From NCBI GenBank assembly GCA_002700485.1, contig PADU01000035.1, positions 56,146 through 73,753 on the forward strand: a stretch of 17,608 bases of DNA. The letters run 5' to 3'. Position 1 is the stretch's first letter, and the number at the start of each line of letters is the position of its first letter. The position numbers were made by a program, and so were the translations under genes. The DNA comes from SAR116 cluster bacterium. GTDB taxonomy: Bacteria; Pseudomonadota; Alphaproteobacteria; Puniceispirillales; Puniceispirillaceae. The notes below the pieces were generated by a model. The model had not been told where the DNA came from and did no database searches. It saw nothing but the letters and a program-made list of their open reading frames with translations. Shown in pieces: positions 8,338 through 15,588 of this stretch.

Positions 8338-9927
8338 CTATCTGGCTTTCTGTTGACGAGGCGACGCGGCAGTTACACCGGCCATCATCAGGCCAATTTC
8401 CTGAATATCTGTATCTGCCTTGCGGACAATACCCATGCTCTTCCCTTCATTCATCACCATGACCCGATCTGACAGGCTCATGATTTCATCCAGCTCAACA
8501 GAGACCAAAATCACAGCACAACCCTTATCACGCATCGCAAATAACTGTTTATGGATAAACTCAATTGCGCCGATATCAACGCCTCTGGTCGGCTGGCCAA
8601 CAAGCAGAATATCTGGCTGAGAAGACAACTCGCGGGCCAGTACAATCTTTTGCTGATTGCCTCCCGAAAACAGATTGCTCTTTAGGCTGGGTTCTGCAGG
8701 CCTAACATCATAAGAAGACATCAGGGTCTTACAATGTGCCGCCATTACAGCTGGCGACAAAATAGGTGAACGTCCTCCCATCATATCAGCATATTCATAT
8801 CCCAGCACAGCCGACTCAGCTGCTGTAAAAGGCAGAATCAAGCCCATAGCATGTCTATCTTCAGGCACATGGGCCAATCCAAGACCTTTGACTTCTGAAG
8901 GAGATGCCGGCTGCTCCGCAGTAATTTTTCTGTCACCAATCTGAACCGTTCCAGACGTTATCTTCCGGATCCCTGCCAGCACCTCAAGCAATTCGGACTG
9001 TCCATTCCCAGAAACCCCAGCAATGCCCAGTATTTCACCCTGATGGACTGAAAAACTGACATCAGACAGGCTGGTGACGCCAGATGTTTCAGTTACCGTC
9101 AGATGCTCTGCATTTAACATAGCCTGCCCAGCCTGCGCTGCTTGATACCCCACATCCAGCAATACTGGCCGGCCAACCATCATTTGCGCAAGTTGCTGGG
9201 GGTTTGTCTGTGCTGTCTGCAGATGATCCACCATCTCACCAGACCGCATGACAGACACAAAATCCGTCACTGCCATGATTTCCTTCAGCTTATGCGTGAT
9301 CAGCAAAATCGTCACCCCTTGCGCTTTAAGGGTGCCCAAAATATCAAAAAGCTGCTCTGTTTCCTGAGGTGTCAGCACGCCTGTTGGCTCATCAAGAATT
9401 AATATCCGTGCCCCACGATACAAGGCTTTCAGAATTTCAACGCGTTGCTGTAGGCCGACAGGCAAGTCCTGCACAACTGCCTGAAGGTCTACGCTTAACC
9501 CATAACGCTCAGTTATGCCCTTCAAAGAAGCTTCTGCCTGCCGCGCACCAGCTTTTAGATCAGAACCAACCTCATGCCCCAGAATAATATTCTCTAATAC
9601 AGTGAAATTTGGCACCAACATGAAATGCTGATGCACCATACCGATCCCCGCTGCGATCGCATCAGCGGCACTGCGCAACCTGACTGGCTCACCAGATATG
9701 GCTACGGTGCCAGAATCAGCGCTGTAGAACCCATACAAGATAGACACAAGCGTTGATTTACCTGCGCCATTCTCGCCGACAATGCCGTGAATGGTTCCCT
9801 GCACAACAGACAAGCAAACGTCCTTATTCGCCCGCACAGAACCAAAGGTTTTATTTATATTGTCCAAAGAAATAGCAAGAGGCGATGAATCATCGCCTCT
9901 TGCTTTTGAAATTGTTTTGTCAGCCAT
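8338..9927 (-). CDS. Nucleoside ABC importer ATPase with two fused ABC domains, NupO/YufO type
   Basis: This 529-residue protein has two tandem nucleotide-binding domains. The first has Walker A GENGAGKST (residues 51-59), Q-loop HQHFMLVP (about 99-106), the BMP-type signature LPVGLQQRVEI (155-165) and Walker B ILILDEPTG (175-183). The second has the degenerate Walker A GVSGNGQSELLE, without the usual Lys, then SGGNQQKIVLAREL and LLVGQPTRGVD. That asymmetry is normal for sugar/nucleoside importers of this class, where the second site is weakly catalytic. It powers the two permeases encoded immediately downstream. A GGAAG lies seven bases before the ATG. The binding protein gene ends 34 bases upstream. 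Confidence 0.95.
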   Translation of the reverse strand: MADKTISKARGDDSSPLAISLDNINKTFGSVRANKDVCLSVVQGTIHGIVGENGAGKSTLVSILYGFYSADSGTVAISGEPVRLRSAADAIAAGIGMVHQHFMLVPNFTVLENIILGHEVGSDLKAGARQAEASLKGITERYGLSVDLQAVVQDLPVGLQQRVEILKALYRGARILILDEPTGVLTPQETEQLFDILGTLKAQGVTILLITHKLKEIMAVTDFVSVMRSGEMVDHLQTAQTNPQQLAQMMVGRPVLLDVGYQAAQAGQAMLNAEHLTVTETSGVTSLSDVSFSVHQGEILGIAGVSGNGQSELLEVLAGIRKITSGTVQIGDRKITAEQPASPSEVKGLGLAHVPEDRHAMGLILPFTAAESAVLGYEYADMMGGRSPILSPAVMAAHCKTLMSSYDVRPAEPSLKSNLFSGGNQQKIVLARELSSQPDILLVGQPTRGVDIGAIEFIHKQLFAMRDKGCAVILVSVELDEIMSLSDRVMVMNEGKSMGIVRKADTDIQEIGLMMAGVTAASPRQQKAR

Positions 9928-9947
9928 CCTATGACTTCCGACTGGTC

Positions 9948-9962
9948 AAATCAGCCTGATTT
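9948..9962 (-). other. Small stem-loop between binding-protein and ATPase genes
   Basis: AAATCAGCCTGATTT is an inverted repeat that, in the minus-strand transcript, folds into a six-pair stem with a GGC loop. It begins within the binding-protein stop codon. Stem-loops at this place in importer operons can stabilise the upstream mRNA and raise binding protein over membrane components. The stem is AU-rich and weak, and no U-run follows. Confidence 0.3.
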
Positions 9963-10993
9963 TAGTATGGACACTTTGTATCGCTCATAAAATCATGAAC
10001 AACAACTTTGCCTGACAGAATATCGCTCCGAGCTTTTTCAACGGCTGATTTAATGCTGGCTGTGATCAGGGATGCATTATTTTCGTCAAATGCCCAATCA
10101 ACACCACCTTCAGCGACACCTAGGACTTTGACACCTGAAGAAAAAGAACCGCTCATTGCGTCTTTAAAGGTCTCGTAAGCTGCCACATCCACTCGCTTGA
10201 GCATAGAGGTCAAAACTGAGCCTGGGGCCATGCCATTCTGGTTTGAATCAACACCGATTGCCAACTTTCCAGCATCAGCAGCAGCCTGAATAACGCCGAC
10301 ACCAGTTCCACCAGCAGCATGATAAACAACATCGGCGCCCCGATCAATTTGGCTTCTTGTCAGCTCGGCACCCTTAGCAGGGTCATTCCATGCTGATGGC
10401 GTGGTCCCGGTCATATTCTGATACACTGCTGCAGATCCGTTCACAGATTTTACACCGCCCACGTAACCACAGGCGAATTTGCGGATAAGCGGAATATCCA
10501 TGCCACCAACAAACCCTACTTTATCAGTCTTACTAGCTAAAGCTGCAGCAACGCCAACTAGATAGCTGCCTTCATGTTCTTTGAACACATATTGGCGAAG
10601 ATTCGGGGCATCCAGCCACCCCACATCAATGATAGAGAACTGCTTATCCGGATAATCAGCTGCAACCTTTGCGATTGCATCAGCTTGAGCAAAGCCCACG
10701 CCTAAGACAATGGTTGCCCCACGCTCGGCCATACGTCGCATAGCCTGTTCCCGCTGGGTTTCGTTGGTGACTTCAAATTCCATCACCTCAACACCTGTTT
10801 CCTTGGTGAATTTCTCTACCCCGTTCCACACGCCCTCATTAAAGGATTTGTCAAACTTACCACCCATGTCATAAATGACGGCCGGTTTAAAATCTGCAGC
10901 TGCTGCTGTCGATGTCGTCATCAGTTGTGGACCTGTGAACATCACTGATAACGCCACAACGCCAGCAACCACTGCTGTAGTCAAAATTTTCAT
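9962..10993 (-). CDS. BMP-family periplasmic nucleoside-binding protein
   Basis: This 343-residue substrate-binding protein belongs to the BMP (PnrA/NupN-like) family. A Sec signal peptide is visible: KILTT, a hydrophobic core rich in V, A and L, and an AAAAD-type cleavage region near residues 30-35. There is no cysteine in that region, so it is a soluble periplasmic protein rather than a lipoprotein. The mature start FKPAVIYDMGGKFDKSFNEG carries the BMP hallmark (D-GG--D-SFN). Later landmarks are GGMDIPLIRKFACGYVGG, AGGTGVGVIQAA and GVDSNQNG. Known family members bind purine and pyrimidine nucleosides. The ABC genes follow directly, and the oxygenase gene lies 14 bases upstream. GGGAGA sits before the ATG. 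Confidence 0.93.
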   Translation of the reverse strand: MKILTTAVVAGVVALSVMFTGPQLMTTSTAAAADFKPAVIYDMGGKFDKSFNEGVWNGVEKFTKETGVEVMEFEVTNETQREQAMRRMAERGATIVLGVGFAQADAIAKVAADYPDKQFSIIDVGWLDAPNLRQYVFKEHEGSYLVGVAAALASKTDKVGFVGGMDIPLIRKFACGYVGGVKSVNGSAAVYQNMTGTTPSAWNDPAKGAELTRSQIDRGADVVYHAAGGTGVGVIQAAADAGKLAIGVDSNQNGMAPGSVLTSMLKRVDVAAYETFKDAMSGSFSSGVKVLGVAEGGVDWAFDENNASLITASIKSAVEKARSDILSGKVVVHDFMSDTKCPY

Positions 10994-11007
10994 GTCTGGT
11001 TCTCCCT

Positions 11008-11844
11008 TTATGATTTAAGCCCAATTTCTCTGAGCCGCTCCTGCAGAAACGCTTCTGCTGTAAAATCTTGCCTAAGCTTCACATCCGGATGTGGATGCAA
11101 AAACATAGGCATAGAATAACGTGAAAGATTCAATTTATCATCAGGATTAATTACCCTATGTGTAGTTGATGGGAAATAACCGTTTGTTGCTAATGACAAC
11201 ATATCCCCATTATTTATTGTGATCATTCCCGGATCACATGGTACATCATGCCACTGGCCCTGTTTGTCACGCGCCTGCAAACCAGGCTGTGATCCGGCAA
11301 GCAGCAATGTAATCAGGTTGATATCCTCATGTGCGGCAGCACGAATTGCAGCTACGTCCTCTTCAGCACTGACAGGCGGATAGTGCAGAATCCGGAGCAA
11401 ACTCTGCTGGCTGGCCTGCATCATCTCCTGCAGAGGCATACTCAAACTGGCGCTGATTTTGTCTGGCATGAGCTGGTCAAGCCAGGACAGCAGCTCAATG
11501 CCAATTGCAGTTAGGTCAGCGTAAAGCTTGCGCGTAAACGCTTCCAGATCTTCAGGCACGCGCCCCCATGGATAAACATGATAAAACTCTTTTAAGTCTT
11601 TTTTCTGTGCGTCTTTGGCATGTTCGGACTTAAACGGAAAATATCCATCCTGCTTTTCATAGTCGCGCAAATAATTTAATTTACTGTCGCTGGCAAAAAA
11701 CCCACCCCACAACGCATAAGCCTCATCAATACGGTCTGCCCGAATCGGGTGATTGGCCAAAACAGCAAAGCCGGTTTCTCGTAAAGATCGCGCAAGTCTT
11801 TCACCAGCATCAGAAGCGGTGTAATCAACTGTTTCAATCTTCAT
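11008..11844 (-). CDS. 2-Oxoglutarate/Fe(II)-dependent oxygenase, isopenicillin-N-synthase-like
   Basis: This 278-residue protein belongs to the IPNS-like 2OG oxygenase superfamily. It has the N-terminal oxygenase domain start (GFAVLANHPI, residues 26-34), the linker motif LRILHYPP (150-157), and the iron facial triad His172 and Asp174 (AAHEDINLITLLL) with His229 (STTHRVINP). The 2OG-binding Arg242 and Ser244 sit in SRYSMPMFLHP. All catalytic residues are intact. The family hydroxylates or desaturates small molecules, with 2-oxoglutarate and O2 as co-substrates. The substrate is not readable from sequence. Its position, 30 bases after a nucleoside hydrolase and 14 before a nucleoside-binding protein, suggests a nucleoside, deoxynucleoside or base. 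Fungal thymine 7-hydroxylase and pyrimidine deoxyribonucleoside 2'-hydroxylase are precedents in the same superfamily. AGAGGGAA lies before the ATG. Confidence 0.9.
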   Translation of the reverse strand: MKIETVDYTASDAGERLARSLRETGFAVLANHPIRADRIDEAYALWGGFFASDSKLNYLRDYEKQDGYFPFKSEHAKDAQKKDLKEFYHVYPWGRVPEDLEAFTRKLYADLTAIGIELLSWLDQLMPDKISASLSMPLQEMMQASQQSLLRILHYPPVSAEEDVAAIRAAAHEDINLITLLLAGSQPGLQARDKQGQWHDVPCDPGMITINNGDMLSLATNGYFPSTTHRVINPDDKLNLSRYSMPMFLHPHPDVKLRQDFTAEAFLQERLREIGLKS

Positions 11845-11874
11845 AGCTGTGTTCCCTCTTTCTAACTACTGGGA

Positions 11875-12852
11875 CTATGACCCGGCATGACTGGCCATCC
11901 GATTTCTCTTCATTTTGTCAGCTGTTGCGCAAATGTCCAGAAAACAGCTCTTCACTTTCTGCACATCAGCAGATACTGCAACCCGCACAGGCCGCCGGGA
12001 CGAACGCTCATCTGGCATGGTCTGGCCAACGGCCTCGCCTTCACACACAACAGACAACGGCGTTTCCTTGAATCCAAATAACAGTTCATCCGTGATTGCC
12101 ACCAGTGCAGAGGGATCATGCATAAGACAGACATGCTTCTGAAAGATGGAATAATAATATTTGATATAAAACGCAGAAATCTCATGCAGGAACCCGCCGA
12201 TGTCTGGAGCAGCCTTCCGGAGGTGAGCAAAATCAGCATCATCACATGAAATTTTCTGGGTTACGTCCAAACCAATAAGATCAATGTCCCAATCAGCTGC
12301 AAATACTTTATCTGCTGCATGTGGATCATTCCAAATATTAGCTTCTGCATAGGCAGAAACATTGCCAGGGGACCAGACCGCGCCACCCATAATCACAACT
12401 TTCTGGACATGATTGATAAGGTCCGGATCAGCCTTGAGGGCAGCAGCAATATTGGTAAGCGGGCCGACAGGACACAGAATTACCTCCCCACTATGTTGCC
12501 GACATTTCTTTACAATATAATCAGCTGCGCTAATCTCAACCTGCATGCCATAGGGCTGCTTGACCGAAACATCACCAAACCCCTCTGCGCCATGCACATG
12601 ATGCGATGGCGGGTTCAAAGACTGCACCAGTGGCTGGGCTGCCCCTTCCGCCACATCGACGCAGTAATAAGCCTGTTCGGACAACAGCAGTGCATTCCGC
12701 GTTGCCTGCGGGACAAATACATTGCCGAAGATGGTTGTCAGGCCCAGAACTTCAAGGCCGGGATGCGCAAACGCATAATGTATGGCCATGGCATCATCAA
12801 TGCCAGGGTCTGTATCTATAATCAGTTTCTGCTGCATCTGTTTGTTTTTCAC
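11875..12852 (-). CDS. Nucleoside hydrolase (inosine-uridine preferring family)
   Basis: This 325-residue enzyme hydrolyses ribonucleosides to base and ribose. The calcium and ribose site is visible: DTDPGIDD (residues 13-20) at the N-terminus, IFGNV (41-45), VHGAEGFGD (86-94), CPVGPLTNIA (127-136), MGGAV, then SAYAEANIWNDPHAA (166-180), and a C-terminal His245-Asp246 pair in LMHDPSAL. No signal peptide, so it is cytosolic and acts after import. The base preference cannot be called from sequence; the operon favours pyrimidines or broad specificity. The GTG at 12852 overlaps the ribokinase stop as GTGA. An ATG five codons in (12837) is an alternative; neither has a strong ribosome binding site. 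It feeds ribose to the ribokinase encoded just upstream. Confidence 0.94.
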   Translation of the reverse strand: MKNKQMQQKLIIDTDPGIDDAMAIHYAFAHPGLEVLGLTTIFGNVFVPQATRNALLLSEQAYYCVDVAEGAAQPLVQSLNPPSHHVHGAEGFGDVSVKQPYGMQVEISAADYIVKKCRQHSGEVILCPVGPLTNIAAALKADPDLINHVQKVVIMGGAVWSPGNVSAYAEANIWNDPHAADKVFAADWDIDLIGLDVTQKISCDDADFAHLRKAAPDIGGFLHEISAFYIKYYYSIFQKHVCLMHDPSALVAITDELLFGFKETPLSVVCEGEAVGQTMPDERSSRRPVRVAVSADVQKVKSCFLDICATADKMKRNRMASHAGS

Positions 12853-13721
12853 TTTTGAAACGCTTCCACTTCAGCACGTGTTGGTATTGCCGCGCTGGCG
12901 CCCTGTCTTGTGACCTGAAGGGCAGAGGCCGTTGCCGCTATCTGCATAGCCTGTTTAATTGTTTGACCTTCATCCAGGACTGCCAGAACATACCCTAGAT
13001 AGGTATCCCCTGCCCCGGTTGTGTCAACAGCTTTTACCGGAACCCCCGGCAGATCAAATGCCGCCGCCGCACTGCCTTTGTAACTGGCCCCTTTTGCACC
13101 TTGGGTAATAATGACATGGCGGATTCCATGCCGGTCAATCGGTTTGCCTGTAAAGCTTGTTAATGCCTCAGCTTCAAGATGATTGACAATAAGCAGGTCA
13201 ACAATAGGTAAAAGGCCAGCTGTTATATCCGCTATAAAAGGCGCTGCACTATAACAAATATGTAGGTTTTTTTGCTTTGCCGCTCGCAAAAAAGCCTCTG
13301 TCAGATTTACCTCATTTTGTGCCAGTGCCCAGTCACCTGGCTGGGCTGAAGCCAGAAATGGGGCAATCATTCCCGCTGGTAGAGCCTGATTGCTGCCCGG
13401 GCTTAAGATGATCTGGTTTTCTGCTGTCTGCTCATCAACAGCAACAACCGCATGGCCGGAGGATATATCTGCAGCTAGAATATGGCTGCAGTCCACACCA
13501 GCTTCCCGCAGGCCATCTAGCCATGCTGTATCAGCTTCATGGAGTTGTCCGGCATGGCGCACATGTGCCCCGGCTCGGGCCAGGGCAATAGACTGATTTG
13601 CCCCCTTGCCCCCCAGATCTACTGAAAAAGATGTCGAAGCCAGCGTTTCTCCTGCCGCTAACAAGCGCGGCAGGGTATAAATGTAATCAATATTAATTGA
13701 GCCAAGATTGAATATGCTCAT
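12849..13721 (-). CDS. rbsK: Ribokinase (PfkB family)
   Basis: This 290-residue sugar kinase phosphorylates ribose to ribose-5-phosphate with ATP. It shows NLGSINIDYI at the N-terminus, the substrate-binding GGKGANQ (residues 37-43), NHLEAEAL (180-187), and the anion hole and catalytic base DTTGAGD (233-239, base Asp239). The C-terminus TRQGASAAIPTRAEVEAF resembles that of E. coli RbsK more than that of nucleoside kinases or PsuK. A different pentose or nucleoside remains possible for a PfkB enzyme. It overlaps the nucleoside hydrolase gene, so the ribose released there would be used at once, supplying PRPP for PyrE and Upp. A Shine-Dalgarno AGGA lies six bases before the ATG, within a predicted stem (13727-13754). 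Confidence 0.88.
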   Translation of the reverse strand: MSIFNLGSINIDYIYTLPRLLAAGETLASTSFSVDLGGKGANQSIALARAGAHVRHAGQLHEADTAWLDGLREAGVDCSHILAADISSGHAVVAVDEQTAENQIILSPGSNQALPAGMIAPFLASAQPGDWALAQNEVNLTEAFLRAAKQKNLHICYSAAPFIADITAGLLPIVDLLIVNHLEAEALTSFTGKPIDRHGIRHVIITQGAKGASYKGSAAAAFDLPGVPVKAVDTTGAGDTYLGYVLAVLDEGQTIKQAMQIAATASALQVTRQGASAAIPTRAEVEAFQK

Positions 13722-13726
13722 GTGCG

Positions 13727-13754
13727 GTCCTGTTTCTAGAGTTTCTGAAAGGAC
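13727..13754 (-). promoter_or_regulatory. Stem-loop covering the ribokinase Shine-Dalgarno
   Basis: In the minus-strand transcript GUCC + UUUC pairs with GAAA + GGAC, giving eight pairs with a two-base bulge and a ten-base loop. The AGGA that precedes the rbsK ATG by six bases is inside the 3' arm, so folding would limit ribosome access. This could uncouple rbsK translation from pyrE, or respond to passing ribosomes. Confidence 0.3.
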
Positions 13755-13760
13755 AGATGC

Positions 13761-14453
13761 TCAGTCACTGGCGGTCTTGCCACCATTTGCTGAAGACCAT
13801 CCTTTCGGGTCACTTAAAAAAGTTTCAACCGTCTCTGCAGTGAAGCTGTCAAACTTATCACTCTGTTTAATTTCATCCAGAACATCCCACCATGTTGACA
13901 GATAATGAAGGGTGAGACCAGCGTCTTTTAGCTGGTCTCTGGCATGATCAAAAATATCATAATAGAAAACTACAAACGCATGATTACATATCGCCCCCGC
14001 CTCACGCAGGGCATCGGCAAACAATAGCTTGCTACCGCCATCTGTTGCCAAATCCTCCACCAGCAATACATTGGAACCGTCTGGCAAGTCTCCCTCGATT
14101 TGAGCATTGCGGCCAAACCCTTTTGGTTTTTTGCGGACATATTGCATGGGCAGGGCCAGCCGCTCTGCCAGAAACGCTGCAAATGGAATGCCTGCTGTCT
14201 CGCCACCGGCAACGCTGTCAAAGGCCTCAAATCCAGCATCCTCAGCCAGCACGGAGGCAGCAAAGCCCATTAATGCTGAACGGATACGCACAAAAGAAAT
14301 CAGCTTACGGCAGTCAATGTAAACCGGGCTGGCCGCACCGGACGTTAGAATGAATGGGTCACGCGCATTCACATGCACAGCTTCTATTTCCAGCAGCATA
14401 GCCGCAGTGGCTTTTGCCATTTTTAATTTATCCATTACGGGTAGGCTGAGCAT
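13761..14453 (-). CDS. pyrE: Orotate phosphoribosyltransferase
   Basis: This 230-residue enzyme converts orotate + PRPP to orotidine-5'-phosphate + PPi, the fifth step of UMP synthesis. It shows [13 protein letters not shown] (residues 42-54), the flexible-loop motif RKKPKGFG (107-114) with its catalytic lysines, and the PRPP-binding loop [14 protein letters not shown] (129-142). The DLATDGGS form replaces the commoner D-x2-TTGGS, and in my experience is characteristic of alphaproteobacterial PyrE. A GTG at 14462 adds three residues, but it overlaps the Shine-Dalgarno GGGAG, which is well placed (eight bases) for the ATG at 14453. It follows pyrC by 55 bases and precedes rbsK by 39. The decarboxylase gene pyrF is not in the window. 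Confidence 0.94.
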   Translation of the reverse strand: MLSLPVMDKLKMAKATAAMLLEIEAVHVNARDPFILTSGAASPVYIDCRKLISFVRIRSALMGFAASVLAEDAGFEAFDSVAGGETAGIPFAAFLAERLALPMQYVRKKPKGFGRNAQIEGDLPDGSNVLLVEDLATDGGSKLLFADALREAGAICNHAFVVFYYDIFDHARDQLKDAGLTLHYLSTWWDVLDEIKQSDKFDSFTAETVETFLSDPKGWSSANGGKTASD

Positions 14454-14495
14454 CTCTTTCACTCCCTTATGCGTTTGTCCCTCTTATGTCAGCTA

Positions 14496-14522
14496 GCATC
14501 AAAATGCCTCAGGCCGGCCTGA
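14496..14522. repeat. 14-bp perfect palindrome across the pyrC stop, plus small hairpin
   Basis: TCAGGCCGGCCTGA (14509-14522) is a perfect palindrome that includes the pyrC stop codon. Directly downstream in the transcript lies GCAT-TTTG-ATGC (14507-14496), a second small stem. Together they fill the front half of the pyrC-pyrE gap. No T-run follows, so this is not a standard terminator. It could protect the mRNA 3' end, pause ribosomes or bind a protein. Confidence 0.35.
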
Positions 14523-15555
14523 CTGACCAGAACACATCCATCTGCGGATCAAATACTGTTATTGCCCCTTCTGTTGTCTGCACAGGCTGCGGCACAGGCT
14601 GAGGCGTTTCGTGTTTCACAAGGGTTAGTTTATCGGTGTTCACATCCAGACCATAAAATTGTGGACCATAGACAGATGTAAACCCTTCCAGACGGTCAAG
14701 GCAACCTGCGTCATCAAACAGCTGTGCGAGACAGGCAAGCGTGTTCGGTGCGTTAAAAATACCTGCACACCCGCATGGCTGAAGCTTGGCCATATCAACA
14801 TGCGGCGCACTGTCAGTGCCAAGGAAAAATTTGTCTGTTCCGGCAAGCACAGCATCCAGCAGAGCAAGACGATGGGTTTCTCGCTTGGCAACCGGCAGAC
14901 AATAATAATGCGGCTTAATCCCGCCTGCCAAATAGGCATTCCGGTTAATGATCAGATGATGCGGCGTAACCGTTGCTGCTATCTGATCATTTGCTGCCAT
15001 GACAAATTCGACGGCCTGTCTCGTCGTGATATGCTCAAACACGACCTTTAGCTGCGGCAAGCGTTCATGCAGGGGCGCAAGCACTCGTTCGATAAATATT
15101 GCTTCACGGTCAAAAATATCAATATTAGGGTCAGACACCTCCCCATGCACCAGTAACGGAGCCCCTGTCTCAGCCAAAACCTCTAGCACAGGCATGACTT
15201 TGTTGATATCCTTCACGCCGCTTGCAGAATTTGTCGTTGCTCCAGCCGGATACAGCTTGACCGCTGTGGCGATGCCGCCTTTCACGGCAGCAGCCAGATC
15301 ATCAGCATTTGTCTGTTCAGTCAGATACAGTGTCATCAAAGGCGTAAAATCCACGCCCTCTTCAAGAGCATCTGTAATTCGGTCTCGATAGGCAGCAGCA
15401 GCAGCAGCAGTGACCACCGGCGGCACCAGATTGGGCATCACAATTGCCCGTTTGCACCAGAAACTTGTATACGATAAAACCGATTGCATGACTGGCCCGT
15501 CACGCAGGTGAAGATGCCAGTCATCAGGGGTGGTTATCTGCAATTTGGTTGTCAT
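14509..15555 (-). CDS. pyrC: Dihydroorotase (class II, E. coli PyrC type)
   Basis: This 348-residue enzyme, the same length as E. coli PyrC, cyclises carbamoyl aspartate to dihydroorotate. The binuclear zinc site is complete: His14 and His16 (DDWHLHLRDG), the carbamylated Lys100 (AVKLYPAGATTNS), His137 (LLVHGEV), His175 (VVFEHITT) and catalytic Asp248 (LGTDSAPH). A run of six alanines at residues 49-54 is encoded by a GCT repeat. The ATG follows the ppa stop by 33 bases with a weak purine stretch (AGAGACAGC) before it, suggesting translation depends partly on ppa. It is followed by pyrE. Pairing these two de novo genes with a salvage/import operon is the notable part of the arrangement. Confidence 0.96.
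   Translation of the reverse strand: MTTKLQITTPDDWHLHLRDGPVMQSVLSYTSFWCKRAIVMPNLVPPVVTAAAAAAYRDRITDALEEGVDFTPLMTLYLTEQTNADDLAAAVKGGIATAVKLYPAGATTNSASGVKDINKVMPVLEVLAETGAPLLVHGEVSDPNIDIFDREAIFIERVLAPLHERLPQLKVVFEHITTRQAVEFVMAANDQIAATVTPHHLIINRNAYLAGGIKPHYYCLPVAKRETHRLALLDAVLAGTDKFFLGTDSAPHVDMAKLQPCGCAGIFNAPNTLACLAQLFDDAGCLDRLEGFTSVYGPQFYGLDVNTDKLTLVKHETPQPVPQPVQTTEGAITVFDPQMDVFWSVRPA
15392..15410. repeat. Trinucleotide (GCA)6 tract inside pyrC
   Basis: Six GCA units plus one G occur in a row; on the coding strand they are GCT codons in an alanine run of PyrC (residues 49-54). Slippage here would change the alanine count without shifting the frame. Confidence 0.8.
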
Positions 15556-15588
15556 GCTGTCTCTGGTCAGCCTCGTATCACTGCCTTA

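Noticed and set aside
8338..9927. Loss of the Walker A lysine in the second ABC domain as a sign of inactivation
   Set aside because: The GNGQS form is normal in the second domain of sugar/nucleoside importer ATPases, so it is not a defect.
12319..12858. 179-codon plus-strand ORF antisense to the nucleoside hydrolase
   Set aside because: It is a shadow of a gene with clear catalytic motifs; its own translation shows no family features.
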